A DNA stretch of 64,000 nucleotides from positions 262,001 through 326,000 of the forward strand of contig JAUPFP010000024.1 in NCBI GenBank assembly GCA_036925085.1, in the 5' to 3' direction. This document shows, piece after piece, positions 12,926 through 24,121 of the stretch. Source of the DNA: Brachycybe producta. Its lineage: Eukaryota; Arthropoda; Diplopoda; Playtdesmida; Andrognathidae. The notes under the pieces were generated by a model. The model was given only the letters and a program-made list of their open reading frames with translations, ran no database searches and was not told the origin of the DNA. Each line of letters begins with the position of its first letter. The stretch's first letter is position 1. The position numbers were made by a program, and so were the translations under genes.

Positions 12926-13644
12926 GGCCAGGAAGGGGGGGGGGGCAAAAAACAAGGGAATCCAATCCTTGCAAGGAACCATCATGTCAAACCATGGAAA
13001 AGTTAGAAAATATGAAGAATCATTTCATAATTTATCATTTGTAGTTTACAAATACAATGGTAGAGGTCTCTGTAATCGCATCTGAGGATCATATGGATCA
13101 GTCAATGTGCAATGGAAATGAACGTAGTGATATTATTGTGGCCAAGTTGATCATAAAAACCAGTCTGCTGCCTCTTTCTTCAAAAAGAGAGATAATAGTT
13201 TTTCTCTTAAAATATAAATAATGTTTTTTTCTTCATCATCATCATCATCATCTAATTCTACTTCTTCTTGTTGCTACTGGCCACATAAAAATAGAGGGAG
13301 AGTATGGAGGAGGAGAGGAGGGGTGAAATTCCAGACAAATGTTCCCTTCCTGAAAATGTTTCTTTCTTCCATGGGTGGTGGAATTCATGAACAAACATTT
13401 CATTTTGAAACTTTTTCAAAAGTTTTGATAAAACATTTTTTTTGTTTTGTCCTTGTGGCAAATGGAGTGACATCTAACGGCCAAAAACTGCATCTTGTAA
13501 GGCAAATAAAGAAGTTGATTATCCTTTTTTTTTTTTGGATGTGAGGTGGTTTTAGGAAAAGGGGGGTGGGGGAGTGATGAGGTGGCTGTCATAATCATGA
13601 CTGATGAATGAAGTTGCTGTTAGGAAATCGGCCCTTATTAAAGT

Positions 13645-13675
13645 GGGGGTGGTTAGGGTTGAGGTTAGGGTTAGG
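13645..13675 (+). repeat. Short TTAGGG-type interstitial tract
   Basis: GGTTAGGGTTGAGGTTAGGG followed by TTAGG gives imperfect TTAGGG units. The tract is too short to be a telomere, but TTAGGG is the usual metazoan telomere unit. Confidence 0.55.
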
Positions 13676-13835
13676 TGGTAATAAGGGGGGGGTGGGGAGG
13701 GGGAACCACCCCTCCCCCCCAGTAAAAAATCAACGACCTCGTCAATTTTTAATAATCATATGTTATTTCAGTTTCTAAATTCGTTACCCTTTTTATTTTA
13801 AATGATAACAAAAGTCAGCGAAAAAAAATACACTT

Positions 13836-13852
13836 CCCCCCCCCCCCCCCCC
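13836..13852 (+). repeat. Poly-C tract, 17 bases
   Basis: Uninterrupted C run between CACTT and AAACAATG. Confidence 0.98.
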
Positions 13853-14390
13853 AAACAATGCTTTAAGCAATTTTATGATTTTTTTTGTCTTTATTGATAT
13901 TTTAAGAATTTTGATGATTGTTATTTTTTTGGATGTGGGTGGTTGGGTGGATTTTGAGAAATCTATAAAATATACTGTTTTCTTTATTTGAAGAGGTTAC
14001 TAAATTATGGAGTAAGATTAAAAATAACAAAAACATTCATTATCTATTTATGAGCTTCTCATTAATTATTATTATATTTGTTAAAATTCTGTCATGTTTT
14101 ATTGACCCTTTCATGTAAAATGGTAATAAATGGTTCCTTTTGGATGTGTGTGTTTTTTCAGCTTTCTTTCTGAAGCTAAAAGTTTAAACAAGTTTTAATT
14201 TTGTTTTTATGATTGGAAAACTGTGAAAAATTATTAACTTTTGACTTTGACAGTATTTCTACACCCCTTAGTTTCAGTTGTCTCCCTCAAGGCATCCTAT
14301 CCCTCCTACAACTATTTCTATGTGTTTTTCGAAGGGGATGAGAAAAAGACTTGATAATCAGCTGACCCTCATCCGACCCCCACCCCTTTA

Positions 14391-14407
14391 CCCCCCCCCC
14401 CCCCCCC
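14391..14407 (+). repeat. Poly-C tract, 17 bases
   Basis: In a C-rich context (CCACCCCTTTA before, ACCCCCTTACCCCCC after), giving several adjacent C runs. Confidence 0.98.
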
Positions 14408-14610
14408 ACCCCCTTACCCCCCAGCTCATTTATAAACATGAAGGGGGAAGATTTCTATGTTGTTTTTTCTAGTTACACTACTGTTAAAAGCTGACATAAT
14501 ATTTCACTTTTGTGTTGTTCATTCAGAAACGTGTTTTTTGCTGATTTGTGTCGCTAGGTGGCGTCATGAATAATTACATCACTGAAGAAAAGACCTATTG
14601 GACTTTTTCA

Positions 14611-14817
14611 ACAGACATTTAGAAATCAGGACGAACACAAGTTGGCTCCGCCCTTTTTATGACGAACGGCAACTTCTAATTGGTTGGTTATGTAGTCTGA
14701 CGTCACATGCTCCGCCCTTTTCATCGTGTGAACCACACAACAAACCAATTAGAAGTTGCCGGTCGTCATAAAAAGGGCGGAGCCAACTTGTGTTAGTCCC
14801 GATTTCTAAATGTCTGT
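14611..14817 (+). mobile_element. Family A foldback MITE, copy 3 (207 bp)
   Basis: Foldback with ends ACAGACATTTAG and CTAAATGTCTGT. Both arms carry the CACAAGTTGGC subtype and the same A-for-G change in the terminal motif (ACAGACA on both sides), showing arm matching. TGACGTCA is at 14698-14705. The flanks both contain acttt, but the target duplication is not clean. Confidence 0.92.
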
Positions 14818-15858
14818 ACTTTCACTGTTATTTTCGGGCCACACTTCTAAAGATATTTGGGGGCGGGGCGGGGCTTGTTTGCCTTCTTCTATTATTGTAT
14901 TTAATTAAACCAATATGGAAAACTTCAAAAAAGTAACATTAGACGAGTGGCGACCATAATTTGCAGCGCCGCTTAGTGGTTTGAGTTGATCGCGAAGCCA
15001 AATGCCATATAAACAGCTTAATTGCAATTGCTCGGTTGCATAGATTGCCATTTATTAAGTGTAATAATGGCTGATGAATTCGGACGTGTTCACGTAGCTT
15101 TTTTTTTTTCTTCTTTCAAAACGTTTTTGCTCAAATTGTGCAAACTGATATCTTGTGCTTCTCTCTCCTCTTAAGTTGATTGGAGTCTTGATGTTCATCA
15201 GTTTGAATGGTTGTTGTTGATGTCACACCTGTGACTATTGATAATCAGGTGTCAAAAATGCAGTTTGACATTTTGGAAGACCTGACTGACTGACTGACTC
15301 TTGATACTCGAATTGAATAAGAATAAAATGGTTGGTTGGATTTAGTTTTATTTTAAAATGGAATTGTGACCAGTCAAATTATAACCAGCTGTGTGTAGAC
15401 CACCTGAGGGGAGGGGAGGGGAGGTTTTTTTTTTTGGCAACCATGGGTTCATGTAATCGTTTTTTTTTCTTCTCCATAATTTCAATTTAATGGACGTTTA
15501 AGCAGCAGTCCAACAACTACAATGTCTACAACAACATTTTAAGTCTCTCATCTCAGTCAGTCAGTCCTTGTCCTAAAAAAACTGGACGCCAAACATTTTT
15601 ACGCCCCAGTCATTTTGAGAATACCTTCTTTTTTTTTTAATCTTCTTTCATCCATTTTGGGGATGGATTTTGTTATAAAAATCATTCACACGTCACAATT
15701 CAATGGCAGTACTGTTTGTGTGACACGTGACCGTATCTTGGTTAATTTGTTCTGCTTTTGGTGCCACAAATGAAGCCCCGTTTTTTAATAAACTGTATTC
15801 CCGTGGTAAAACAAGGGGAGAGTGGTGATGCGACGAGGTGTGTTGCCTAGTCGGTTAA
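14818..15858. other. Noncoding; nothing recognised
   Basis: A GGGGCGGGGCGGGGC GC-box-like run sits at about 14858-14874, just outside family A copy 3. (CTGA)n at 15284-15299. No credible coding sequence. Confidence 0.55.
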
Positions 15859-15980
15859 TTACAATTAGTACTCTGCTAGCAGCCAAATAGGCCTATCTCA
15901 GAGGGCAGCATTAAGCATTGTCAAGCACACATACGAAAAACAAAATGAATATACAAATGTCAATCCCACAAAACAAAATT
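15859..15980 (-). repeat. Family S repeat, copy 1 (SINE- or LINE-tail-like)
   Basis: Shares ACAATTAGTACTCTGCTAGC, AGCCAAATAGGCCTAT and CAATCCCACAAAACAAAATT with the 51.7-kb copy. It lacks the segment reading ACATAAAAGTCCACAT. Read on the minus strand, the copies end in TTGTAATT-type short repeats, as some SINE and LINE 3' ends do; that orientation is inference. CTCTGC and GCAGAG in the core can pair. Confidence 0.8.
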
Positions 15981-16039
15981 ATCCCCATTCTGATTGCAAC
16001 GTTTGTCTTTGCGTTTCAGATAAGCGCAACATTACGGAG

Positions 16040-16488
16040 AAAGTGTGTTAAAAACTAGAATTGGTAACTGAGAATCACTTTATACGATTTTCATGTTGAT
16101 ATCAGTCAGAATAGAATTTTTAAAAGATAACATGAAGAGAAGAAGAAAAAACACCCTTCTAGTTTCTAAAACACGTTCAATTTCGTCTTATGACGTTTCA
16201 AAATGAAAACCTATTTTTTTTTATGGTTTCAGAATCGAAAATGTTAGAAACTAGAACGGGGCAACTTGAGTCGTTTAATAATTGTTCACGTTGATATTTT
16301 TCAAAATAAACTTTTCATAGAAAAATATCGTCTTACTTAAAATTTTGTCATTTTCAAAAATAGACATAGGCCTTTCTAGTTTCTAGTTTTTTAATAATTG
16401 TTGGAGTTTTCTCATTTTTCAAGTTTCTCTTCATTTTGCTTCTGAAAGACAAAATGAATGAGAAAAGTTCAAACTTTAAAACCACCTT
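16040..16488. mobile_element. Family B foldbacks, two units in tandem
   Basis: Two successive left/right arm pairs. The first runs from AAAACTAGAATTGGTAACTG to CCCTTCTAGTTTCTAAAACA. The second runs from TTAGAAACTAGAACGGGGCA to CCTTTCTAGTTTCTAG and on through CAAGTTTCTCTTCATTTTGC. The second keeps the inner motif GTTGATATTTTTCAAAATAA. Either one element inserted beside another or the pair arose by duplication. Confidence 0.7.
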
Positions 16489-17126
16489 GTTGATTCTTAT
16501 TGTGATGATGCAAATCACACCTGTTTTTATTTGTTCGTTAAAGGGTTGTAAGGTGGGTTATATTAGTTATAAAATTGGGGGTTGGGGGGGGTTATGAATT
16601 GTGTTTTTATGTTTTGAACAAAGTATTTAGTTGTGAACTGTATCTTTCTATATAATCAAGAGATACACTATGTAATTTATTAAAGAGGGTTATTGTGTCT
16701 TCGTGCCAAATAATGAGAAAATGCATTTTTTTTTTGGTTTTGGTGGTTGCTTTTTCAGAGTGATGATGGTTATATAGACTTATATAGTCACCTATTAAGA
16801 GAGAGAGAGAGTGACTGACTTGAGAGTGAAGCTATTTATATATAAATGGGGGGCAGTTTGAAATAGAGAGAGAGTGAGAGTGGTGGGGTGTAGGGGCGGA
16901 CGGGCAAAATGTCATTGACTTTTAGAAGAGAACAACTTCGCGATTGCAAAAACAGTGAATTTGGTTGGAATAAGAGAAGTTCCTTTTACAATTTTTGTAA
17001 AAATGCACAAGGGTTAAGGGGGTGAGGGCATTGTTTTCAAAATGAAAAAGATTTTTTTAAAAAAAAATCGACGGATTAAATAAGATTTGAATAAAAAATG
17101 CCAATGTTTATAAAAGAAGAAAACAG

Positions 17127-17324
17127 ACAGACAATTAGAAAACGGGATGAACAGAAGTTGGCTCCGTCCTTTTTATGACGACCGGCAACTTCTAATTGGT
17201 TTGTTGTGTGGTTCGACGTTGAAAAGGTCTGTGACGTCAGATTACATAAACAACCAATTAGAAGTTGCCGGTCGTCATAAAAAGGACGGAGCCAACTTCT
17301 GTTTATCCCGTTTTCTAATTGTCT
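17127..17324 (-). mobile_element. Family A foldback MITE, copy 4 (about 198 bp)
   Basis: Both arms are of a distinct subtype: AATTAGAAAACGGGAT, AACAGAAGTTGG and GGCTCCGTCC occur on both sides. The spacer is shorter and has lost the internal GGGCGGAGC, reading GAAAAGGTCTGTGACGTCAG. TGACGTCA is at 17232-17239. The right end stops at GTCT, about two bases short. Flanks agaaaacag and aagaaacag match at 8 of 9 positions. Confidence 0.9.
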
Positions 17325-17463
17325 AAGAAACAGTGAGTTAGTTTGGATTTCCCTTTTTGACTGTTGAAGTTTTAGCTAAGATCCTCCTCCTCCTCCTCCT
17401 GATATCTGATTGTTTCTTATTGTTGTGCAACTTACGAGGCAACAAGTGGCACCGAGTTGACCA

Positions 17464-17464
17464 C

Positions 17465-17500
<36 letters not shown>

Positions 17501-17503
17501 AAC
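17464..17503 (+). repeat. Compound (CT)n(CA)n microsatellite
   Basis: A CT run of about 28 bases passes directly into CA repeats. Confidence 0.97.
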
Positions 17504-17929
17504 ACACTGGTCAAGATCTGTTGTGAGAACTTGATTGTTTCTAGATTCCTTTGGTGTGGGGGGGGGGGACCACTTCTAAATTCATTTGCTGTTGCATTCG
17601 TTGAACTGCCCCTTGACCTACAATGAAATAAATTTCTTGTTTAGATTATAATAGACAATAATCATGTCTGACAAGTGTAGTAATATCCCCCCCCCCCCCT
17701 CATGTTAGTTCAGAATATTGTGAATTATTATTGGCAAAACTGTAGAGCTGAGCAAGAAAAGCTTTGCTTCCCATGTTGAACGTTTGCTAGCTAGCTAGAG
17801 CTAACTGAAGATTGTATAAATAGAGACTTAATTATGGCCGTCTGAAGCCAATTAAAGCATTAAGAGCTAGAGAACTGAGGCATATTTTTAGGTCTTTCTT
17901 TCAAAATGTAAAAAAGCTGCTGATTCACG

Positions 17930-18250
17930 ATCGGATCGGAACTGTGATGGATACATAACAGATCCAATCGCTTGCTTTTCCGATCAATCCGTTTTTTTAG
18001 CCGTTCAGGAACAAATCAGATCTGCCGGATCTCAATACGTCATTCGAATATTTTATTTGTCAGCCTGTCTCTTGTTGGCAGTAGTTGCATAGTAATTGCG
18101 CATGCTCTCTCTTGACTATAAGATCTGATGGATCTGTCCAGTATTTTGGACCAGATGTATCGGATCTCTCTGGTGCTAACTCATGGACAGGGGACGATTC
18201 AGTCCGGATCCGTCAGACCTTGTGCTATTCTGATTGGATTCAATGGATGC
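17930..18250. repeat. GGATC-rich block with nested hairpins
   Basis: Contains GATCGGATCGGAACTG, AGATCTGCCGGATCT, AGTCCGGATCCGTCAG and a hairpin at about 18121-18167 whose arms are AGATCTGATGGATCTGTCCA and TTGGACCAGATGTATCGGAT. The motif density is unlike neighbouring DNA. It is probably a degraded mobile element, but I could not define its ends. Confidence 0.45.
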
Positions 18251-18282
18251 CTTAAAACCGGGAATTCAATTATGATGTCCGT

Positions 18283-18426
18283 GATTGGTTTGTGGTGGTG
18301 TGGTTCGACGTTGAAAAGAGCGGAGCATGTGACGTCAGCACTACATAACCAACCAATTAGAAGTTGCCGGTCATCATAAAAAAGGGCGGAGCCAACTGAA
18401 GTTCTCTCCGATTTCTAACTGCATGT
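18283..18426 (-). mobile_element. Family A MITE, copy 5, left arm missing
   Basis: Only the spacer and right arm are present: ATTGGTTTGTGG at the left edge, TGACGTCA at 18330-18337, CCAATTAGAAGTTGCC, then the GC-box-like segment and terminal CTAACTGCATGT. The outer left arm is absent; the sequence upstream is a GGATC-rich block of different character. This is either a truncated copy or one broken by a later rearrangement. Confidence 0.88.
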
Positions 18427-18638
18427 TACGAGCAGTGAGTGTGTTCCTGTAAGTAAGAGGAGGGTGGAGCAAATTTCTCAAGTTTGTGTGTGAACGGAAA
18501 AATATATATTCCTAGTTAAACTTTTTTTTAAAAAAAAATTCATGCACCTGTATTCATGAAATGAGGGGAAAAAAAACCCCATCAATTGAAGCCTGAGAAA
18601 AGAAGGTTTGGTTTTTGAAGAATGGAAGATGATAATAT

Positions 18639-19056
18639 GGTGGGTCGGCAAACTACAGGCCATATCTGGCTCGCCGTTTATTGTTGTGTATGGCCCTCGA
18701 GATATTTCATTTAAATTGAAATTGAAATGGCAATTAGTACAATTACGTTTTGATAACATTTTTGGACTAAAGAGGTTTATAGAGGTCTTGGTTCACACCT
18801 TCAGGTTAATCTAGGTTAAGGTAAGATCGCTCTCCTACTGCTCATGTGCAGCAGAATATTGCATGCTGGTACTGAAGTATCATTAGTGCACACTTGAAAG
18901 CGACCTTAACCTAAATTAACCTCATTGTCTGAACACTTATTTACGTTATATATTCAATAGATGGCAAGGTAAGCATTTCTTTACCTCTCTTGGCCCGCAA
19001 AGCGTAAAATATTTGACTATCTGGCCCTTCTCAGAAAGAAAGGTTGCCAACCTCTG
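18639..19056. mobile_element. hAT-like element resembling vertebrate Charlie-type MERs
   Basis: The left end reads TGGGTCGGCAAACTACAGGC and the right end CCAACCTCTG; inside are CTGGCTCGCC and, near the right, TGGCCCGCAAAGCGTAAAAT and ATTTGACTATCTGGCCC. From memory of repeat families, this pattern (GGGTCGGCAAAC, GGCCAGATAGT, GCTTTGCGGGCCA) is characteristic of hAT non-autonomous elements known best from mammals. No 8-bp duplication is recognisable. A separate foldback sits inside it. Confidence 0.72.
18803..18922. mobile_element. Small foldback nested in the hAT-like element (120 bp)
   Basis: AGGTTAATCTAGGTTAAGGT at the left pairs with ACCTTAACCTAAATTAACCT at the right, with ATCGCT/AGCGA continuing the stem. 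The middle contains ACTGCTCATGTGCAGCAG. It interrupts the hAT-like element, which would otherwise be about 300 bp. Confidence 0.75.
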
Positions 19057-19386
19057 TAGACTTGGAAGAACAACAACCAAAAAAAAATATATATATAAAC
19101 CACTCGTTTGGTGGTGTTTTTTTGGGACGGAGGACGACGGGTGGGAAGATACCTGAGGAAGGGGGGGTGCATGGTGGTGGTGATCTGTTGTTGAGCGTGA
19201 AATTCAAATTACCACACACCTCACACACCCCTGACCAACTTATATAAGAATTTAAAAGAATTACAAAAGATGTTCTTTTAGTGAATTGAAAAAATACATA
19301 AAGAAGAAGAAATTATAAAAATGTTATTGTGTTCGTTTGCATTTTAATAAATGCTGATCTGATGGCGTTTCTTATCATCGTTTCTT

Positions 19387-19594
19387 ACAGGCAGTTAGAA
19401 ATCGGAGAGAACTTCAGTTGGCTCCGCCCTTGTTATGACGACCGGCAACTCCTAATTGGTTGGTTATGTAGTCTGACGTCACATGCTCCGCCGTTTTCAA
19501 CGTCGAACCATACAACAAACCAATTAGAAGTTGCCGGTCGTCATAAAAAAAGGGCGGAGCCACCTGAAGTTCTCTCCGATTTCTAACTGCCTGT
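19387..19594 (+). mobile_element. Family A foldback MITE, copy 6 (208 bp)
   Basis: Complete foldback with ends ACAGGCAGTTAG/CTAACTGCCTGT. Both arms carry ATCGGAGAGAACTTCAG. TGACGTCA is at 19474-19481. Open frames of 81-85 codons cross it on both strands, as expected of a palindrome; neither looks like a gene. A clear target duplication is not visible, although catcg occurs on both sides. Confidence 0.92.
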
Positions 19595-21709
19595 CCATCG
19601 TGCATCCGATGAATTATGGATATATTTTCAACCTGGAACAACAGCAACACCCAGTACACAATACAGTAGTAGTTGGTGTGTCACAGTACAGTCTATTTAA
19701 TGTAAAATTGGTTTGCATGAAATTTATGCAGAGCAGGCGGGCGGCAAGAGGCAGGCAGGCAGGCAGACAGGAGAAATATACATTTGCAAAAGTCATTATG
19801 ACTGAATGATGCAAATTTCTAAAACCCCGTCCGTGTACCCATGTTAAATAAATATAATGTGTAGTTTAGACAGTTTATTATTCATAATTACGTGGCATGT
19901 TGAAAAAAGGCAGCGCACGCACACCTCCTCCTCTTGCCATCCCACATATTTTTATATATATCTCACAGAGAATGTGGTTATCAGCGAAATCAGCTGTATT
20001 TAGCCCCGCCCCACACACATTATTAGCCTCTCTTTATAAGATAATATAGCAAAGGGTAAAAGTTTGCACAAAATGCATAATGACATAAATTAGGATACCA
20101 CACGGAGGCTAGCAATAAGTTAAATAGCTGATTTTCTCTAAATAGCTAATTTCTCTTCTCCACATATATATATATACAGTATTATGTATATAATAAGAAC
20201 CAAAGAGCCACTGTGTGTGTGCGCGCACCTTTTCTAATTGTGTAAACGGCTAAATTTTTCGTCTAATTTATGGATGGTCAGTAATAAACTAATAATAATT
20301 CGGTCAGATTATTATGACCAGTTTTTTTTTTAATGTGGCGTTACAATATGGTATTTTGTTTCCATTTGTGATGGGAGATTTATTGTTTTGCATGAAATAA
20401 CAGTAGGCGGCGCTGCATTCGCATCTATAATATTTTTTTAAAAATATGATTGCACCATTGTTTTTGTGTCTATTTTAGTTTTTTTTTCTCTCCCCATTTT
20501 CCCCTCCCCCTTTTACCTATATACATTTGTAGTCGATATATTTTGTATTTTTTTGTGTGTGTTCCTGAAGGGATTCTTAATATATTGGCCCTAATGTGTG
20601 TGTTTGTTGCGTGTTTTAATGTTAAAATGTACACATAATGACTTCCACCCCCCTCCCTTATTTTTTTTATTGTATTTATCCTCCAGAAATAATAAAATAA
20701 TAATCAATGGACGCGTTCAGGAACAATATACAAAAAAAAACAGGATAATGTACCAAAAAAAAAAGCCTATTTAAGTAAGTCTTGTAAGCGCAATGAAAAC
20801 CGTTTAACACGAAAACAGATAACAAAAAAAAATCGGATAACGAGAAAGATATGTATTTTTGGTTTCTTTAATAATTATACACTTGAGCTAAATACATTCT
20901 AGTTAATTGTGTTGATTTGAATTCTACGGAGTCCAGGTAAGGACATAAGAACATAAACTCATTCAATATACAGGTTATTTGTACAATTTGTTCTTTACGG
21001 AGCTCCGTAGAACAAGTTATAATATTTAAATGCATTTTTACTTTAGTTAGGTTTTGATTATATTTATTAGAAAATACAAAAATTTTTTTTAGACGAAAAA
21101 AAATATTCCGGCTCCTCCTATTTCGTGTTAAACAAACTAATTTTACCCAGCAGCCCAGATTAAATTTAAAACATTTTTTTTGTTTTAAATTTCATCCTAA
21201 GTTATTTTTTTTCTGTTGTTTTTCTATCCCCCTCTCCATGTTTTGATGCCAATTGTTGATTTTATCACTTTTTTCTCTCTCTCTTGTGTTCAATATTAAT
21301 GTTAATGATTGATCATTGTCAAAATAAGTCCACGGAGAGAATACATATTCTAACATGTGTATCGAATTTGATAAATGAATTTCGGAAGTGAAGAGTTATT
21401 AGAACAAGAAAGATAATTACAGGTGGGTGGCTGGCTATCTTTTTTTTTTTCGTTATGGAGGTAACTTTGGCTATAATATTAAATATTTATGTAAATATGG
21501 AATAATAATACATGGCTTTGGGTGAATATAATGTTGGAGGGGGGAAGAAAGACCTCAAAGGATTGAACAATTTTCATTTTATTTTTTAAGTTTGAATAAC
21601 GGATTTCTAAACAAAAAAATAACATGAGGAGAGGTGGTGGTGAAGAGAAGAACTTTAGTAGGAAAGGCAAGGATAGAGGGAGGGAGGGAGGGAGGGAAAG
21701 GCCATGTTC

Positions 21710-21710
<1 letters not shown>

Positions 21711-21761
<51 letters not shown>
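21711..21761 (+). repeat. (TAC)17 microsatellite
   Basis: Seventeen perfect TAC units. An overlapping open frame with a run of tyrosines is a by-product. Confidence 0.98.
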
Positions 21762-21762
<1 letters not shown>

Positions 21763-22472
21763 GTTTGTCTGGTTATGAGTCAGCAGCCTCTTTTGTAGTC
21801 GTCAACATACTTTTGATTTATGAGTTTCACACAATGTTGCCAATTTCCATATTATACACGTAATTAAAAACTTGTTAGCTTATAGGCGCCTCCCCTCTAG
21901 CTATGATAACAATACATTATATTTATATTATAACATTGTGTTGTATTGACTCAACCAGTCAGTAAGTCGCACACAACAACAACAACATTCCTATTTTAGG
22001 ACGATGTGGCAAATCACTTTTTTTTTTTTGAAAATAGAATTTCTAGTAAACTGTATTTGTAAAGTGCTCAGTTATTGCAGCAACACTTTTCAAACTCCTT
22101 TTTTTTTGTCCAATGCTAAGTGACCTTACTTAAATTGAAGTCTATACATTAAGCTCTGGTCAAGTATACGCGGTTTATGAACGGGTAGGCCAATTAGTGA
22201 AATCAAATGACCTTGAAGGAATAGAATTAGAACGGTGTTGTCCTTATCTACCATATAACATTGTGCACATCCCCTCTCATCACCTTATATTACTAATCCG
22301 TACGCAGTAAGCCGTGAAGGATTGTCCGCATATACATGACCAGAGCGCTTTAAGGAGGGAGGGAAGCTAGCCTCCTCACTGACTGACTGACTGACACCGT
22401 CGGTGGTGGTCTTCTTCTTCTTCTTGTTCCTGGAACGAAGAAAATTACAGAAAAATCCATGAATTAGGTTTG

Positions 22473-22474
<2 letters not shown>

Positions 22475-22505
<31 letters not shown>
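22475..22505 (+). repeat. (CT)n microsatellite
   Basis: About 15 CT units after TTGTCTT. Confidence 0.97.
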
Positions 22506-22507
<2 letters not shown>

Positions 22508-22742
22508 TCTGTAATAGATCTTTTTTTTAAGAAAAAAAGTTAGTAGGTTTCCATTTTAGTTTGGCAAAAGGGGGCGTGAGTGTTTGCCTCTCGGCTGTTT
22601 GTATGTATTAGGTACAGTAGTAGGCCTACTACCACTACTACCAAATAGACTTCGTCATTTAACGCTGTCAGCTCAGATGTGAAAGCAGCCAATCTTCTCT
22701 TCCGCACTTAATATGACTGCTTGTAATCTGATTGCTTTCCGG

Positions 22743-22956
22743 ACAGGCAGTTAGAAATCGGGGAGAACTTCAGTTGGCTCCGCCCTTGTTATGACGACTG
22801 GCAACTTTTAATTGGTTGGTTATGTAGTCTGACGTTGAAAAGGGCGGAGCATGTGACGTCAGACTACATAACCAACCAACCAACCAATTAGAAGTTGCCG
22901 GTCGTCATAACAAGGGCGGAGCCAACTGAAGTTCTGGCCGATTTCTAACTGCCTGT
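22743..22956 (-). mobile_element. Family A MITE, copy 7, extended palindrome (214 bp)
   Basis: Flanked by ctttccgg (22735-22742) and ttttccgg (22957-22964), a 7 of 8 match supporting an 8-bp target duplication. Unlike the others, the left half of the spacer reads GTTATGTAGTCTGACG, the reverse complement of the right half (CGTCAGACTACATAAC). The palindrome is therefore extended inward and only TTGAAAAGGGCGGAGCATGTGA is left asymmetric. TGACGTCA is at 22854-22861. The right arm has an extra CCAACCAA. Confidence 0.93.
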
Positions 22957-23691
22957 TTTTCCGGTCGTCGTCAATCGATATAAAATTATGTTGAAATAAC
23001 TTTTAAAAAAAATGCTCAAATTTAAGTGAAAGCTAGGTTTTTTTAGTTAAGTTTTAACCAAAAACACTCAAAGCTACTTTTGAGTTTTAATTTGAAATCG
23101 TCTGCACCTTTAAAAAGGTGCCATTTATTATTTATTTATATCACCACTAATCTATAATAAATATCTATAAATATATAAAATGTGTTTTTTTATAACAAAT
23201 AGTACTAGTAAGTCCATCAGGAGCCGGTTCCTTCTTAAACGGTGGTGGTGGTGGACTTGGCATTTGGCCACACGGAGGATTTTCCTTTCTCTTTCCCCTC
23301 TTTTTGTTTCTCTGCTTAAATTAAGGAGGCGAAAGTGAATTTTCATTTCTTCTTCTATAATTTCATTCCATTAAAAACAGCAATCCATCAGAATATTAGA
23401 CTAGGAGGGGAACGGAAAAAAAAAGACAACTACTTTTCTGATGCTGAAACAAAAATAAACTTATTTCTCTTCTTGAAATACATTTTGTAAAGTCTTAGTA
23501 TGAAATGGCTGTGTCCGGAAACTGGTAAAGGATAACAGAAATAAAGGACCTGTAAAAAAATACGTTTTAAAACCATTTCACATGAACCACTTTTGGTGGT
23601 CGAGTTTGTCTACAAAATGTAGTCATTGTTTGCTTGTGTGAACTTGGCGATTTCTATAGCAATTAGTCTAATGGTCGTCGTTGTCGTTTTC

Positions 23692-23886
23692 ACAGGCATC
23701 TGTAGACAGCTTCAGAATTTCTTTGGTTCCGCCCTTTTATGAGCGTCAGAACAAATATCAACCAATTAGAAATTGAAAAGGGCGGGGCATGTGACATCAG
23801 ATCCCTGTAACAAACCAATTAAAAATGGATGACGCTCATAAAAGGGCGGAGCCAAAGAAATTCTGAAGCTGTTTACAGATGCCTGT
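23692..23886 (-). mobile_element. Divergent family A subfamily, copy 8 (195 bp)
   Basis: Flanked by a perfect 8-bp duplication tcgttttc (23684-23691 and 23887-23894), the cleanest boundary in the family. Terminal ACAGGCATCTG/CAGATGCCTGT and the GC-box-like segment are kept. The sub-terminal arm differs (AGCTTCAGAATTTC) and GACGCTCATAAAAGG replaces the usual GACGACCGG region. The spacer keeps AAAAGGGCGGGGCATGTGACATCAG; the CRE is altered to TGACATCA (23792-23799). This looks like a separate subfamily mobilised by the same or a related transposase. Confidence 0.92.
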
Positions 23887-24121
23887 TCGTTTTCGGCTTC
23901 CATGTTTGCAGTGGAACTCGACCACTCAAAAAGTGGCTCGAGAAGACGTCATGTTTACAAAATGGCCTCCTCATTTGAGGTATTTGAGAAGGAAAAATAG
24001 CAAAATCCGGAAAATCAATTAGAAATTATGTTTTAAAGAAATATCAAGGAGGAAGAGGGAGTTAGGTAGGTAAGGTGTTGAAGCAGTTGCCTTTTTTCGA
24101 TTTGTTTCCGGACAAAGGTAG

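Larger units (their letters stand above)
12926..14610. other. Noncoding; poly-C/G and simple repeats
   Basis: Open frames at 13221-13544 and 14278-14472 are driven by (TCA)n, T-rich and C-rich sequence. No gene-like composition. Confidence 0.6.
19595..22742. other. Noncoding; microsatellites and AT-rich DNA
   Basis: Includes (GCAG)n at about 19753-19767, a (TA)n near 20165, the (TAC)17 tract and (CTGA)n near 22377. Open frames are short and low-complexity. Confidence 0.6.

Noticed and set aside
13645-13675. Telomere or chromosome end
   Set aside because: Only three or so imperfect TTAGGG units within ordinary sequence on both sides.
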